A DNA stretch of 64,000 nucleotides from Membranipora membranacea. Taxonomy: Eukaryota; Bryozoa; Gymnolaemata; Cheilostomatida; Membraniporidae. The stretch covers positions 25,606,001 to 25,670,000 of the forward strand of contig OU612072.1 of NCBI GenBank assembly GCA_914767715.1, in the 5' to 3' direction. Below the pieces are notes generated by a model. It ran no database searches, was not told where the DNA came from, and worked only from the letters and a program-made list of their open reading frames with translations. The translations under genes were made by a program, and so were the position numbers. Shown here piece by piece: positions 1-10,615 of the stretch (positions within the stretch are counted from its first letter, which is position 1; each line of letters starts with the position of its first letter).

Positions 1-1798
1 TCATTGTTTCATCAAGTAAACAGTTGCCATTAAGACTGGTGTTGTGATCCCAATAATCCTCAGGATAAGTTATCTTACATTGGCATCGTGCTAGTTTGGT
101 TGAATAAAAGGGTCAATGTATCCTTTTAAATTCAGTCCATCATTAAGATAAATAGTGGTTTGAAATGTCACAGTTTATAATGCATACTTTGTGTCATGTC
201 ATAGATGGTGAGCTTTTGATGTTTTGATGTAATTGAAAATTCCACAGGAATAAAAAAACCGAATTTCAAAGGAGTGGATAACACTTTTTAAATAGGTTAA
301 TTTGGCGATTAGGTTATGTTAGATGAATGGTTGAGTGGCATCACCAGCATAAGTTATCGGTGGCAGATGTTTGACTTGGGAAAAATACAGGGACTTTCGC
401 AAAAGCACTCATATGCCAACTCTAATATATCTTCTTTATCTCCTCTTATGCCCTGCATGTGTACCTTCGCAGCAAGTATGAGGGTAGCCTGTATTGACAA
501 GCTAACATTAGCATTGCATTAGAGCGCATGAATATTAGAGATTTATGAAAAACAAAAACAATCACCAATGTATAATTAGAGTCATAATGGACAACCTAAG
601 TTTGTGGATGGGAAATGGGATCGGGGAATTTTGCAGAACTTAATATTTATAAACCAGAGTGGTTACCGTTTCCTCTTTGACAGAATAGTTTCAATAAGTT
701 AGTATCAAAGGGATATCTACTAATGTTTTTTTAAGTTTTCCATGTCTTGCTTTTGATTGCCAAGACAGTGAGAGTATCATACGGGCAGAAGAAAACCCTT
801 TTTGTACAAAAACTTAATTTATTCAGATTCAAATGTGTTGCTTTTGTGTTACCTGAAAATTATGTAATCAATCTTTGATCTTCTTTATTTGAGAAGTGTA
901 GACACACCTTGACAATATTAGGTTGTGATAATTGGACATTTATTTCTTCACTCATTTCACTTTTCCATTTCATGTCATCCCCAATTGATTTGAAGCATGA
1001 ATTTCAGTTATCAATTATTATATGTGACAAAATTATTAGGGAGAAAGGACTGGAATTCTGAACTTAAATGAGTATCACCACAGAATCAACTTGAATGTGT
1101 AATATTTACCAACTGGGGTATTGTTGAGATAGATCAGTGTAAATAGTATTTTGGTTTGAAAAGCGATTAATTATATCAATGTCATATTGATACAAAATAT
1201 TAAAGCTTTTGGTGTATTGTTGAAAAGCTATCACACTGAAAGGATGGAGACGAGAAAATAATTTCCTACCAAAGAGTTCTCAGATGATAGACATATAAAC
1301 CTACACAAAGCTAGCTGGATTAAACGCTTTTATCATGACCATTGACGGCTGACATCGATGAATTTAATTTCTCTCGAGCACATCTCAAGTGATAGTCATA
1401 GTTCGATGACAGCTTACATATATGACATTACTATTCAAAATTTCTGAGCATAAAATGTTGATACCACTTAGTTTTTCTAACTCTTGCAAGCCCAAACCTG
1501 AAAAATGGAATTTATGAATTCAATGCAATCATCACTTATTGATAGTGCGTTGTTCTAGTCTAGTCTAGTCTAGTCTAGGTCATCATAATCATGATCATTT
1601 TATGTAATCATATCTTTTATTTTTAATCCCTTGACATAAAAAATTGTTCAAACTCAGATTTTGTTGAAACACTTGACAGCATTTTGGAGCAGCTGATCCT
1701 TTGCTTGAGTCCCTCTTCAACCAAGTTTAAATTTCTGCTTGATACTTTTTCCATCGGCACTGTCTATAAAGCTATGATCAAATTCACTCTTGTTTCAG
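1..1798. other. No recognised exon; presumed intron or upstream part of the lectin gene
   Basis: AT-rich sequence without a convincing coding exon on either strand. A pentamer microsatellite (TCTAG, about five copies) lies at 1554-1577. The stretch runs directly into the splice acceptor at 1797-1798, so at least its right-hand part is the intron before the lectin exon. An N-terminal exon of the lectin gene could lie here unrecognised or before the window. Confidence 0.4.
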
Positions 1799-2188
1799 AT
1801 GAGAATGTGACTGTTGAGTTATCAACCACATATTCAGCTTATGTTGGTTCAAATGCAATAGATGGGAATTACGGTGTTCAGAACATTTTACTTGCTCATA
1901 CTAATGTTGAGATTTCCCCGTGGCTACAAGTCAATCTGGACAAATCAGCTTTGGTGAGAGGAATGGAAATTTGGAATCGTATTCATGATACAGATCCAGG
2001 TAATTGTTATGAATGAAGATATCTTAATAACACCTGGTGGTGATTCTCCTACTTTGGTTCAAGACTATGCATGTTTTTTTCAAAGGAAAAGCCAGGGTTT
2101 ATTTATTGTTGAATAGGAATTATCGAATACAATTTCCTTAAAGATATATATATATATATATATATATATTAAGTTCCTAATGATATAA

Positions 2189-2231
<43 letters not shown>

Positions 2232-2785
2232 ACCATTAGGAACTTAAGTTGAATAGCGAAAAGCAAATGAAGTGTGATTCAATATACATATATTTTCTTA
2301 CAATTATATCCATGATACGACTCATCTATGTAGCATACCTTTGCAAGGTGTAAGGGTAGGCAAGAAAGGTTTATGTATAATGAGCTCATCTCTGTTAGTA
2401 ATATGAGAAGTCACTGGGATTCAGGTCTGCAACTCTAAGAATGGGAGACACAAATACTCACCACTATGCCACCCTGCCACTATTATATAGCTAGGCGCAC
2501 TTCAAGTGTCTCTTATGCCTATAATATAATCACATTTTGCTCTTAATCCTTTATGCAGCCCTTGCACTAAGACTGCAGAATGTGTTGATATCCGTAGCTA
2601 TGATGAGGACTGATGAGGGTTTTGGAGAGCGTCTGACCAACTCAGCTTGCTCATATTCTCCAGGACCTCAGCCACCTGTCAGACTTCACCTTTGTTATAA
2701 AGCCATAATTGGTAGATATGTAAGAATCACTGCTGTTGATGTAAGCGACTATTTGAACTTGCGTGAGGTTGAGGTTCTTGTATAG
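1799..2785 (+). CDS. F-type lectin (fucolectin/tachylectin-4 type) domain, 3' part of gene
   Basis: Two exons, 1799-1999 and 2559-2785, join in phase (acceptor TTTCAG, donor G|GTAATT, acceptor ATGCAG, stop TAG at 2783-2785) to give about 142 residues, close to one whole F-type lectin fold. Family landmarks seen: the early Ser-Thr-Tyr and AIDGN segment, an LAHT stretch, a PWLQVNL strand, and the terminal strand VRITAV...LREVEVLV before the stop. Such domains bind fucosylated glycans in secreted or surface proteins of invertebrates and fish. The usual Arg-x-Asp sugar-binding motif reads NRIHD across the exon junction, so fucose binding is uncertain. Upstream exons (signal peptide or other domains) were not found. 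A poly(A) signal AATAAA lies near 3084. Domain call is firm; ligand is not. Confidence 0.8.
2140..2250. repeat. (TA)n microsatellite with flanking inverted arms
   Basis: Two TA runs (about 2147-2169 and 2193-2229) lie in the intron of the lectin gene. The arms AAGTTCCTAATG (about 2172-2183) and CATTAGGAACTT (about 2233-2244) are reverse complements, so the second TA run sits in the loop of a potential cruciform. Confidence 0.75.
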
Positions 2786-4259
2786 AGGAATGTGATGAAA
2801 CACAGCAGGCCCTCTCACAGATAGGACAGTATATAACTTCCATGTCCATTTCCATCAGTTTTAGAATGAACTGTCAATGAATATAATGAAATTCAGTTGT
2901 GAAAAGGTGCTTCTGGTAACTTTGAAAGTCTGATTGACCATTTACCCCAAATGTAGTTGTGACCTTTATTAGAACAATGATTACTAATATGTATTGCTAG
3001 TACAAAGGGTGAGTAAAGCTAAGCCTGATGGTGTGCTCACGGGTCATATTAGCTTCCACAAAACAACATATCTTCGTTATGACAATAAATTGATTCTTTT
3101 ATTCTAAGTTATAACATGACCCATCCACATTTCAGTTTCATTTTCTATTATGATGCTGATTGATAAATAATAGACTAGCATTTTTTGTCTGCAACTGTAA
3201 ACGAGTCTAGATTGTTGGTTATAGGTTTATATTCATTATTCTTTGCATAAGAACTGAAATACATTTGTGCAAGCGAAAAGCATTCTTATATTGTGGTATG
3301 CTAGTTGGACCAATGAGTATTCAAACAATTGACATTGTGTACAATCAAATGACTGAAATATTCCAGTGCTTCGTGAGCACGGTCACATTTTGGACTTTTT
3401 TAACCATATAGATGACAGTCAATTATTGTGTCAATTAATCAGTAAGTCACAGTGCAAGTCATCATTATCATAATGATAATTGGGTTATCTATTAACCATC
3501 AACAATTCGGTCAGGAATTATCTTGTTGCTATAATCAGAAAGGGAAGTATATCCACTATTTAATAATGTGTCTTATAATAATAGTTATGACTGCGATTCC
3601 AAAATATTTCAAGGTGCACCCAGGTTTGTAATGATAACAAGTGAGTAGTATCACATTTCACTTGTTGCTGCATAAGTAAGATCCCTGGCAATCATTGACT
3701 ACATTACAACATGAATGTGGGTAAGTCAATGGAATAACCAAGTTATTTAGCTTTCAACAGATATGCGACAAATCAATTAGTGCCAAAAAGTTTTTAACTT
3801 TCTGACAGGTTTGACCTTGATTCAACTTGTTCCATTGTATCAAAGATCATAGCCTTTCCTAATTTATTCATTATCTTCTTTTTATTGATTTATTTTTGTG
3901 TTCACTTGCTAATAGCGGTTTTTGCTTTGGGCTATGTTTGGGACAAGGAAATAGTCCATTCAATAAATTCAAGTTTAAACAAATCTTTATCATCAGGATT
4001 GAACACAAATAACTTCTTCAGACTCACAATTTAGAAGAGAAAAACATTAAGGCTTTTATTTTTCTTCTATGCCAAATTGTGTTTGCCCTCCGGAAAATAT
4101 GTCAACACTAGACTTTCGATTGCCATTGCCTTAATCTCGTGCTTGGGGTGTTAAAGATTCATCTATGTAAGATTCTTTTCTTTTGTCATCAGAATAAATT
4201 TTAGAAACTTCAAACCAGGTCAAAAGTAATGGTGTGTTAAAAACACCAATGAATACTTT
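2786..4259. other. Lectin 3' UTR and intergenic DNA
   Basis: The first ~300 bases are the likely 3' UTR, with AATAAA near 3084. The rest shows no coding exon, RNA gene or structured repeat that I can support. Confidence 0.5.
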
Positions 4260-4920
4260 GCAGTTGACCTGGTCACGTGATACACGTGATATAGGACTGG
4301 AGAAGAAGATAAGAGAATGTGGGCCCACAAGTCAGAAGGTCTAATACTTGGTACCTACCCCCAAAAGATAGTAGCATCAACATCAGATTAAAAGAGTATG
4401 ATGGCTATAAACATGCTATTTTGCCTCAAAGAACCACATTCAAATACTTGGCGTCTACAATTCACCAGGAAGGAGGATGCAAGTCAGGGATAAACTTGTG
4501 CATTGGAGGAGCCCGAGATAAGTGGAGAGAGTTGACGGCAGTATTGTGCTCACCTACAACACAGTGATATGCTCGATGATTTTGTTTAGAGCACAAAACC
4601 AAAGAAAGCATAAGACAAGTTTGATGAGTGTGTTAGACCTGATGAGAAGAAGAAGGTTGCAGTGGTTTGAACATGTGTTCAGAAGAGAGGAAGATGATGA
4701 CATCAGAAGAGTACATGAGATGTGAGCAGAAGGCAGGAGAAATCGGGGACGCCCAAAGCATAGATGGAAGGATACAATCAGGAAGGATCTCCAATCCTGT
4801 TCCCTCAGTGAAGAGCGTGCTCAGGACAGGATTAGATGGAGAAGTTTGATTGAGCTTGGCCTCCGGCAGGCACCCGCTACCCGAACAGGACAGAGTGGAG
4901 ATAGGTGAGGATTAAGTGTT
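4260..4920 (+). mobile_element. Decayed non-LTR retrotransposon, RT C-terminal remnant
   Basis: Broken reading frames in different phases give, in order, FKYLASTIHQEGGCK..., IGGARDKWRELT, then RRRRLQWFEHVFRREEDDDIRR, then a tail resembling RGRPKHRWKDTIRKDL and RIRWRSLIELG. These are C-terminal landmarks of endonuclease/reverse-transcriptase polyproteins of RTE-like elements. Several frameshifts and stops make it a fossil. Its right end (~4920) meets the point where the homology of NHL copy C to gene B fades out, so this insertion or an associated rearrangement may mark the breakpoint that removed the rest of copy C. Confidence 0.75.
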
Positions 4921-5518
4921 AGCAGTATATTAAGTACGGTGTTGTTAAACCATTTATCTCTGATACCCACCCATGGTATAGTTTGTTGTGAGGGTTCTCC
5001 CAAGAATAGTAGAAACAGGTAAAAACAATCTGCAATACATGAACATGTAACAAAGTAAATCAAGCACATGATATACACAGAAAAGGGAAGGATGGAAGAC
5101 AAGCCTACTACTTACAGATTGCCTAACTGTTGCATTCTCTCATCCATACTAAGTGCCGTCATGACAAGACGACACACCAACTGGAGAGAATAAACAGGAT
5201 AGGATCTACATTATTGTGACGGAATATTTCTGTTATAGCTCTTTATATGGGGATCTTATATATATATTCCATGTTTATTCTGGAGAAGAATAAGTCCTTA
5301 GGACTTGTACCCAGAAAACAGAAAAATTGATAAAAATATGGTGTAGAATTAAAAAGACATGTAACTAAAAATCAAGAACAATGACAGGTAAAATTACAAC
5401 GTACACGCAGGCATTAATTAGCAGTAAAACATTACACAAGTTGATACACAATAGCTAGGAAAAGAAAAGTTAGAACAATGTAGCAGTAGGCTAAAATGAA
5501 ATGATAAGAACTGACTCA

Positions 5519-8295
5519 TTAATTGAGAAGTTTGAGGACGTGGCTCCGAGTGGCATTTTTGAATGTAGCAAGGGATTGACTCAGCTTAACATGATTGGGT
5601 AATTCGTTAAACTAAAATTTTCCTTGGATAGTCTAAACCCAGAACTTTTAGCAAGCCGAGTTTCACTAGTTAATTTCTCGGGGAGCAGATTGGTATCAAT
5701 TATTGGGACTAAACTATTAACAACTTTATAAAACGTCAGCAGATACAAATATTCGAAACGCAAAGTTAAAACAGGGATGTTGTAGGTCTTTCGAGTATTA
5801 TCTTTAGAACTGTTATAGTCTATAATTTTCAAACATCTATTCTCAATTTTTTAAAATTCTTTTTTGACATAGTCGTTTGTGGTAAATAAAACAGGAGAGC
5901 TGTATTCCAGATTAGAACGTATAAGTCCAATGTACCAAAGCTTAGCTAATTTAGGTGTCAGGAATTTTCTATTACGTTGAAAGTTGGTGACTATTGGATA
6001 AAGTTTTTGTTTAATTTTACTGGTATGAGATTTAAAATTTAATTTGTTATCAAGAATCACACCTAAATACTTAATTTTGTCAGATTGTTTGAAAATGAGA
6101 TTATTAAATTTAAGTTCCGGAGGTTTGATGTTACGTTTATTAGAAATGGTCATGACATCCGTTTTACCGCTGTTTAGAACAAGGCAATTTTCACTGTACC
6201 AACTGGATGCTTGATGAATGCTTTTTTCCATAAGTTTTGTGGAAATGTCTGGGTTTTCCCCACTGGTGACTAGTAGGCAGTCATCAGCATATAGATAACA
6301 ATTTTTTAGCTCCATCAGATCGTTAATAAACATGATAAACAGGAGTGGTCCAAGTACAGACCCCTGCGGCACACCAGTTATAACTCGACTGCATTCAGAT
6401 ACACAACCATTAACTTTCATGGCCTGCTCTCGACTTGAAAGATAATTTTTAATTAAATTTGATGCATTAGTGTGGAAATTGAATTTCGTTAACAGTTTAC
6501 TGGCAAGGATCTTATGGTTTACGCAATCAAAAGCTTTACGGATATCAAGTGCAGAAACTGTGACAAATTTTGACTCGTGCTTTGACAGCAGGGAACGAAA
6601 TTTGTTGACTAGTTGAGTTAAAATTTGATCAGTGGATGTTCCATTTCTGAAACCAAATTGGCGAGAGGCTATTAGATCATTAATTTCCAGGTAATCACGA
6701 ATTTGGTAATTTATTATCTTTTCTAGGACTTTACTTAATATTGGCAATAGCGAAATTGGTCTATAATTATTTGGCAAACTTTTCTTGCCACTTTTGAAAA
6801 TTGGAATTACTAAGGCTTTTTTCCACACATCTGGAAACTCTTGACATTTAAGGCTCAGATTAACAATATGTGTCAATGGATTCAGAATCAAAGGCTCTAG
6901 GATTTTATAAATAAAGGCAGGGATCTGATTTAATCCCCCAGTTTTACGTGATTTCAATATGTGCAGATATATAGACACCTCACTCGATGTAATTTCTTGA
7001 AAAGCAAATTTTGGAAAACTGAAAGCTTTATCATTATCAAAGCCTGAGTAACTTTTATTGGACAATAGCTTAGCCTCTTCATTGAGATTGGCACCAATGC
7101 TAGAAAAATACCTATTTAGACATTCAGCGATCACTGGGCTTTCAGAAGTGTTGCAATTTTCAGATTCAATTTCTTGAATGACATTATTGCCTTGGTAATT
7201 TTTACCTTGGAAAGTTTTGATTTTTTGCCATTGGTCTAATGTTTTATCATTAAGAACTGCTCTCATTGCTCGCTTTTTGGCATCTCTTACTGCATTTGTT
7301 GCCTTGTTACGGATTAAACGATAATGCTCCCAGGCAGTAGAATTTTTATCAAATCCCGTCTCAACAAACTTTTGAAATGCATCTTTTTTAAGGCTTGTTA
7401 GTTTAGATGCCACTGGACACTTCCAACAAAGATTGTTTTTTTGCTTTAAGCGTTGGGTTTTAAATGGTGCAAACTGCTCCACCAATAATTCTATTTTTGA
7501 TTCTAAAATATCTGCTGCTTCGTGAACACAGTGAACATTCTCTACAATATGAAAATCGAGAGATTTCGCACTATTAAAAAACTCAAGATCATCAAAATTT
7601 CTGAAATCTCGCTTAGTGACATATGAAAAGCCGGCCTTAGGCCTTTTTAGATTAACTTTCATTTGAATTGCAAAATGATCACTAATATCACTTTTTATAA
7701 CCTTGTGTTCAGGTACTAAATTTTGAACATTTGAGAAAAGTAAGTCGATCGTAGTATTGGAATCTTTAAAACATCTAGTATACTCTCTAACGAGCTGTTC
7801 ATATTGATGAAGTCTCATAAGGGTTTCAAGATTTTCTTTCGCTTGTGAATTACCGGACCAGTCAATGTTAAAATCACCTATAATTACAGTTGGCTTTCGT
7901 AAATTGTGAGCATCCAATAGCTTTTCAAAATTACAGGAAACATCGGTGCTTGCAACACAAGGTGGATTGTAAACAAGAACCAAACAAAATCTAGACTCAG
8001 CAATAACAATTTCGATGCATAGAACTTCGGTCCCACCATGTGAAGTCAAATCAACTTTTTCGAATTTTATGTTTTGTTTAACATAAACAGCCAGCCCACC
8101 ACCACGTGAAGTCAAACCCCTATCCTTACGAATCAATACATAACCAGGTAGTTGAAAATTGTTGTCATAATGAGAGCCATTAAACCAAGTTTCCGAAAAA
8201 CAGATTATGTCATTATTGACCAAATCAGGAGTTAGTCTGAACTCATCAAAATGTTTAGGCAAAGATCTTATATTTAGATGGACAATACTTAACAT
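5519..8295 (-). pseudogene. LINE ORF2: AP-endonuclease and reverse transcriptase with two late lesions
   Basis: An 814-codon open frame (8295 to 5851). Apurinic-type endonuclease occupies about residues 1-230: HLNIRSL start, SETWF, GDFNIDW, and the catalytic SDH at 205-207. Reverse transcriptase spans about 430-740: IPIFKSG, NYRPISLLP, DIRKAFD, GVPQGSVLGPLLF, and the active site YADD at 669-672. An in-frame TAA at 5851-5853 interrupts the C-terminal region. The frame then continues (residues KIENRCLKIIDY) to about 5615, where a frameshift leads into the last ~30 residues and a natural stop at 5519-5521. Both lesions lie after the catalytic domains. The copy is young but probably inactive. Confidence 0.85.
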
Positions 8296-8341
8296 TCAGA
8301 ATGATGCGACTATCTGGTAACAAGCTCATAGAAGTTTTGAC

Positions 8342-8716
8342 CTAGCCGGATGTGTTCTGTTGTTTGCGAGGTCTTAGTATAGGTGCTGACTGATTGGTTT
8401 CAGACGTAGAGTTCTCCTGAAGCTTGTCAAGATCATTTACACAAGTGATAAGGATGCGGTTGGCTCTTTCATTATACCGCACATATATGTTCATATCCTG
8501 GGTCCATACAAACTTGTAGCCAAGCTCTTTCACTTTATCTTTAGTCTTGAAATACAGCTCAGACTGAGATTTAGTGAGGTGTTCATGTATGTAGATCTTA
8601 CCGCTGCTGCCGAGTCCAAGTTGGTCATGGGTCACTTTCTTCTTTGTGCGACTTGCATACATTAGTTTTTTCATACAACGTCTGGTTAATTTAGTTTCTA
8701 AAACATCCAGCTTCAT
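8342..8716 (-). CDS. LINE ORF1, C-terminal fragment
   Basis: 124 codons ending at TAG (8342-8344). The stretch GKIYIHEHLTKSQSELYFK, followed by KELGYKFVWTQDMNIYVR, matches the conserved C-terminal region of ORF1 proteins in CR1-like elements (nucleic-acid-binding accessory protein). The methionine at 8716 is internal: the rest of ORF1, usually several hundred residues, was lost by 5' truncation. Basic residues cluster near the end. Confidence 0.7.
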   Translation of the reverse strand: MKLDVLETKLTRRCMKKLMYASRTKKKVTHDQLGLGSSGKIYIHEHLTKSQSELYFKTKDKVKELGYKFVWTQDMNIYVRYNERANRILITCVNDLDKLQENSTSETNQSAPILRPRKQQNTSG

Positions 8717-9019
8717 TGGTGAAATTATCAGAGATGCTAAACTTCAGCCGGTTAAATGTTGTGTACAGCAATAACAAATAAAGTAGCGGTACCGATGCAG
8801 TCGAAAGGGGACCAAGATTTCTGTACTAAGCCTAATGGATCTCTCAAGAACGACTCAGCCAGTTAATTTAATATCAAGCATTGTATTGTTCAGGTGCTCT
8901 GAAGGTTAGAGTACAAGACATCAAGACTTAGCCACAAATTAGACTATATGAAATTTCAACGAATGATGTCAAACTTCTCACAAAGGATTGCACACCAGTA
9001 GTGTCCTCCATGACATCAT

Positions 9020-9400
9020 GTCGGTTCTTCGATATCTCACAAGGTAAAGGATTCAATTAATTGAGCTTCCTAGTTCTATGCACTGTAGGGCTAGTGAACG
9101 CTTGACTGGTACATTCAGTTACAATTTGCTTTGATAACCACTTACAGACTGATGGTACATATGATCTTTCCCAAGATTTAGTTTAATATGTATAGTTTAT
9201 CTGCTTACAACATCACTTATCTTATCTTCTCTATACTTATGAACATGAAGCATTGATGTAATCTATTTATACAACAGCTCAGCAATATTTTTATTACGAT
9301 ATTTAATTTTAAGGAATATCCTGGGAGTTATCCTCTTACTTATCATGGTGACATAATTCTCATTGAGAGAAATAAAAGTCGGTTAGAGCAGAGAGGATGG
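9020..9400 (-). promoter_or_regulatory. Presumed promoter of NHL copy C, conserved with the gene B promoter
   Basis: Inverted homology to 14750-15157 (shared stretches such as ATGCACTGTAG and GATAACCACT). Since it lies immediately upstream of the start codon in both copies, it most likely contains the ancestral promoter. No individual factor site can be named. Confidence 0.5.
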
Positions 9401-10615
9401 GATACAATCATTACCTCACAACATGGTGGGATACAACCCTCCCTGATGTGAGCTAATGATTGAAGACATGTATTTGAGCAATGAGTTGTCTTCTTCTTGA
9501 AGATGAGAAGATTATTCAGACAAATCACATCACCGACAGTATATGAAACAGTCTGTGATGGTTACGGACTATTGTTATCATTATAACTAAACATAGTGAA
9601 TTTGTAATGACTGGGCTCTCAGTCATGTGTCTTCTATAAAATGTTTGTATTTGACTTCCGAAAATCCAATAAATAAATGAATCAATAAAACTTTCCAAAT
9701 TACATTCATAGGTGGGCCTACAATAATGGATATAACATGCAAAGTTTGGTCAGAGTATTATTAAATTTATGTCGCATATATTTTAGCGTAACTTATGAAT
9801 TTCAGCTCTTATTTTACCGAGGAGTAACATTTACTCCATAGATTTAAATTTGAAGCGCCCTTAGACATTTTCAATCCAACAATTGGCAGTGGTTTTTACG
9901 AGCAGCATAGACGATATTTAAAATGATCGACAAGACATCTAAAGGCAATTCGTTTAGAATGTCTTTTTAGAGTATTTTTATATTGGAGCTAGACTCCAGA
10001 ACTTAATCATTTATACACAGGAATCTGTCTTCAGGTTGTACTTCTTGTTTTGCATACAAGAAGAAGAAAACACCAGCTCAGCATAGGTTCCTATCTTTGT
10101 CTTAGTCGGGTACACCAACCTGATCAAATACGAAAAGAGCATGAGAATGACATGAGGTGGCTGCTGTACTTGTTGAATTTAATTCATAGGGGAGACAACT
10201 GTGAACCAGAGAAGGCTATCCTCACATCACCCTTTACATGTATTCTGAGAAAGTAACACTGATGAGGTTGCGACAGTACCTATTAATTGTGCTTATATTA
10301 TCTGAGTGAGAGCGGGGACGTTGAGACTAAAATTTGGGCTACAAATGTTTTGGCGCGTTGACATCTACTTTGGGCTCATACTTTAGAGAGGTTGCCTTCA
10401 GAGTTTACAAAACCTTGAACCATCTTTCGTGAGATAGTGTCTGACTTCTACCAACTAGAAGCTTTTGCTTGTGTTTTCAAGTTAAGAAGACTGATTTTTG
10501 GATAAAAAAACTACTTCTTTAGATGAATTTGCCTGGGTGAAGCTTTGAAAGCTTCAAATACAGGCACTACAATGAATATTATAAGTATTACATTATGTAT
10601 TATAGGATTACTCAC
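9401..10615. other. No recognised gene; may contain the missing last exon of NHL gene A
   Basis: Gene A exon 7 ends in phase 2 at 10616 with donor GTGAGT, so at least one more exon should follow below. I searched for a match to gene B exon 7 (ends CLNHK..., DACD stop) and did not find one. Poly(A)-like signals occur near 9670. Nothing else is supported. Confidence 0.4.

Larger units (their letters stand above)
5245..8727 (-). mobile_element. CR1/L2-like non-LTR retrotransposon (LINE), 5'-truncated
   Basis: Contains the last 124 codons of ORF1, a 46-nt spacer, ORF2 (endonuclease plus reverse transcriptase) and a ~270-base 3' UTR. The 3' UTR carries a short hairpin (AAGTCC...GGACTT near 5290-5306) and has no poly(A) tail, as in CR1/L2 elements. 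The boundaries come from comparison with gene B intron 1 (about 15460-15500), which is the unoccupied site: flanking homology resumes at ~5243 on one side and ~8730 on the other. About 45 bases of the empty site are missing or diverged here, so no clear target-site duplication is seen. ORF1 begins about 12 bases inside the 5' edge, so 5' truncation during insertion is likely. Confidence 0.88.
5116..9019 (-). pseudogene. NHL-family gene copy C: orphan exons 1 and 2, split by a LINE
   Basis: Exon 1 (8996-9019, eight codons, MMSWRTLL) and exon 2 (5116-5180, 65 nt) are homologous in sequence, length and phase to gene B exon 1 (MMLYRSLL) and exon 2. Similarity extends through the promoter (about 9020-9400 against 14750-15157 inverted), intron 1, and the first ~180 bases of intron 2. 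Gene B intron 1 is continuous where copy C holds the LINE at about 5245-8727. The exon 1 donor has drifted from GTGAGT to GTGTGC. No propeller exon follows below 5116; homology stops near 4940, next to the retrotransposon remnant. Only a signal-peptide-coding start remains, so this is a truncated pseudogene. Confidence 0.8.

Noticed and set aside
4131-4328. 65-codon open frame (-) as a surviving NHL exon of copy C
   Set aside because: No similarity to the propeller exon of A or B; no splice acceptor in the required phase.
9343-9528. Last exon of NHL gene A in this open frame (-)
   Set aside because: The sequence does not resemble the gene B terminal exon, and part of it is the promoter region shared with gene B.
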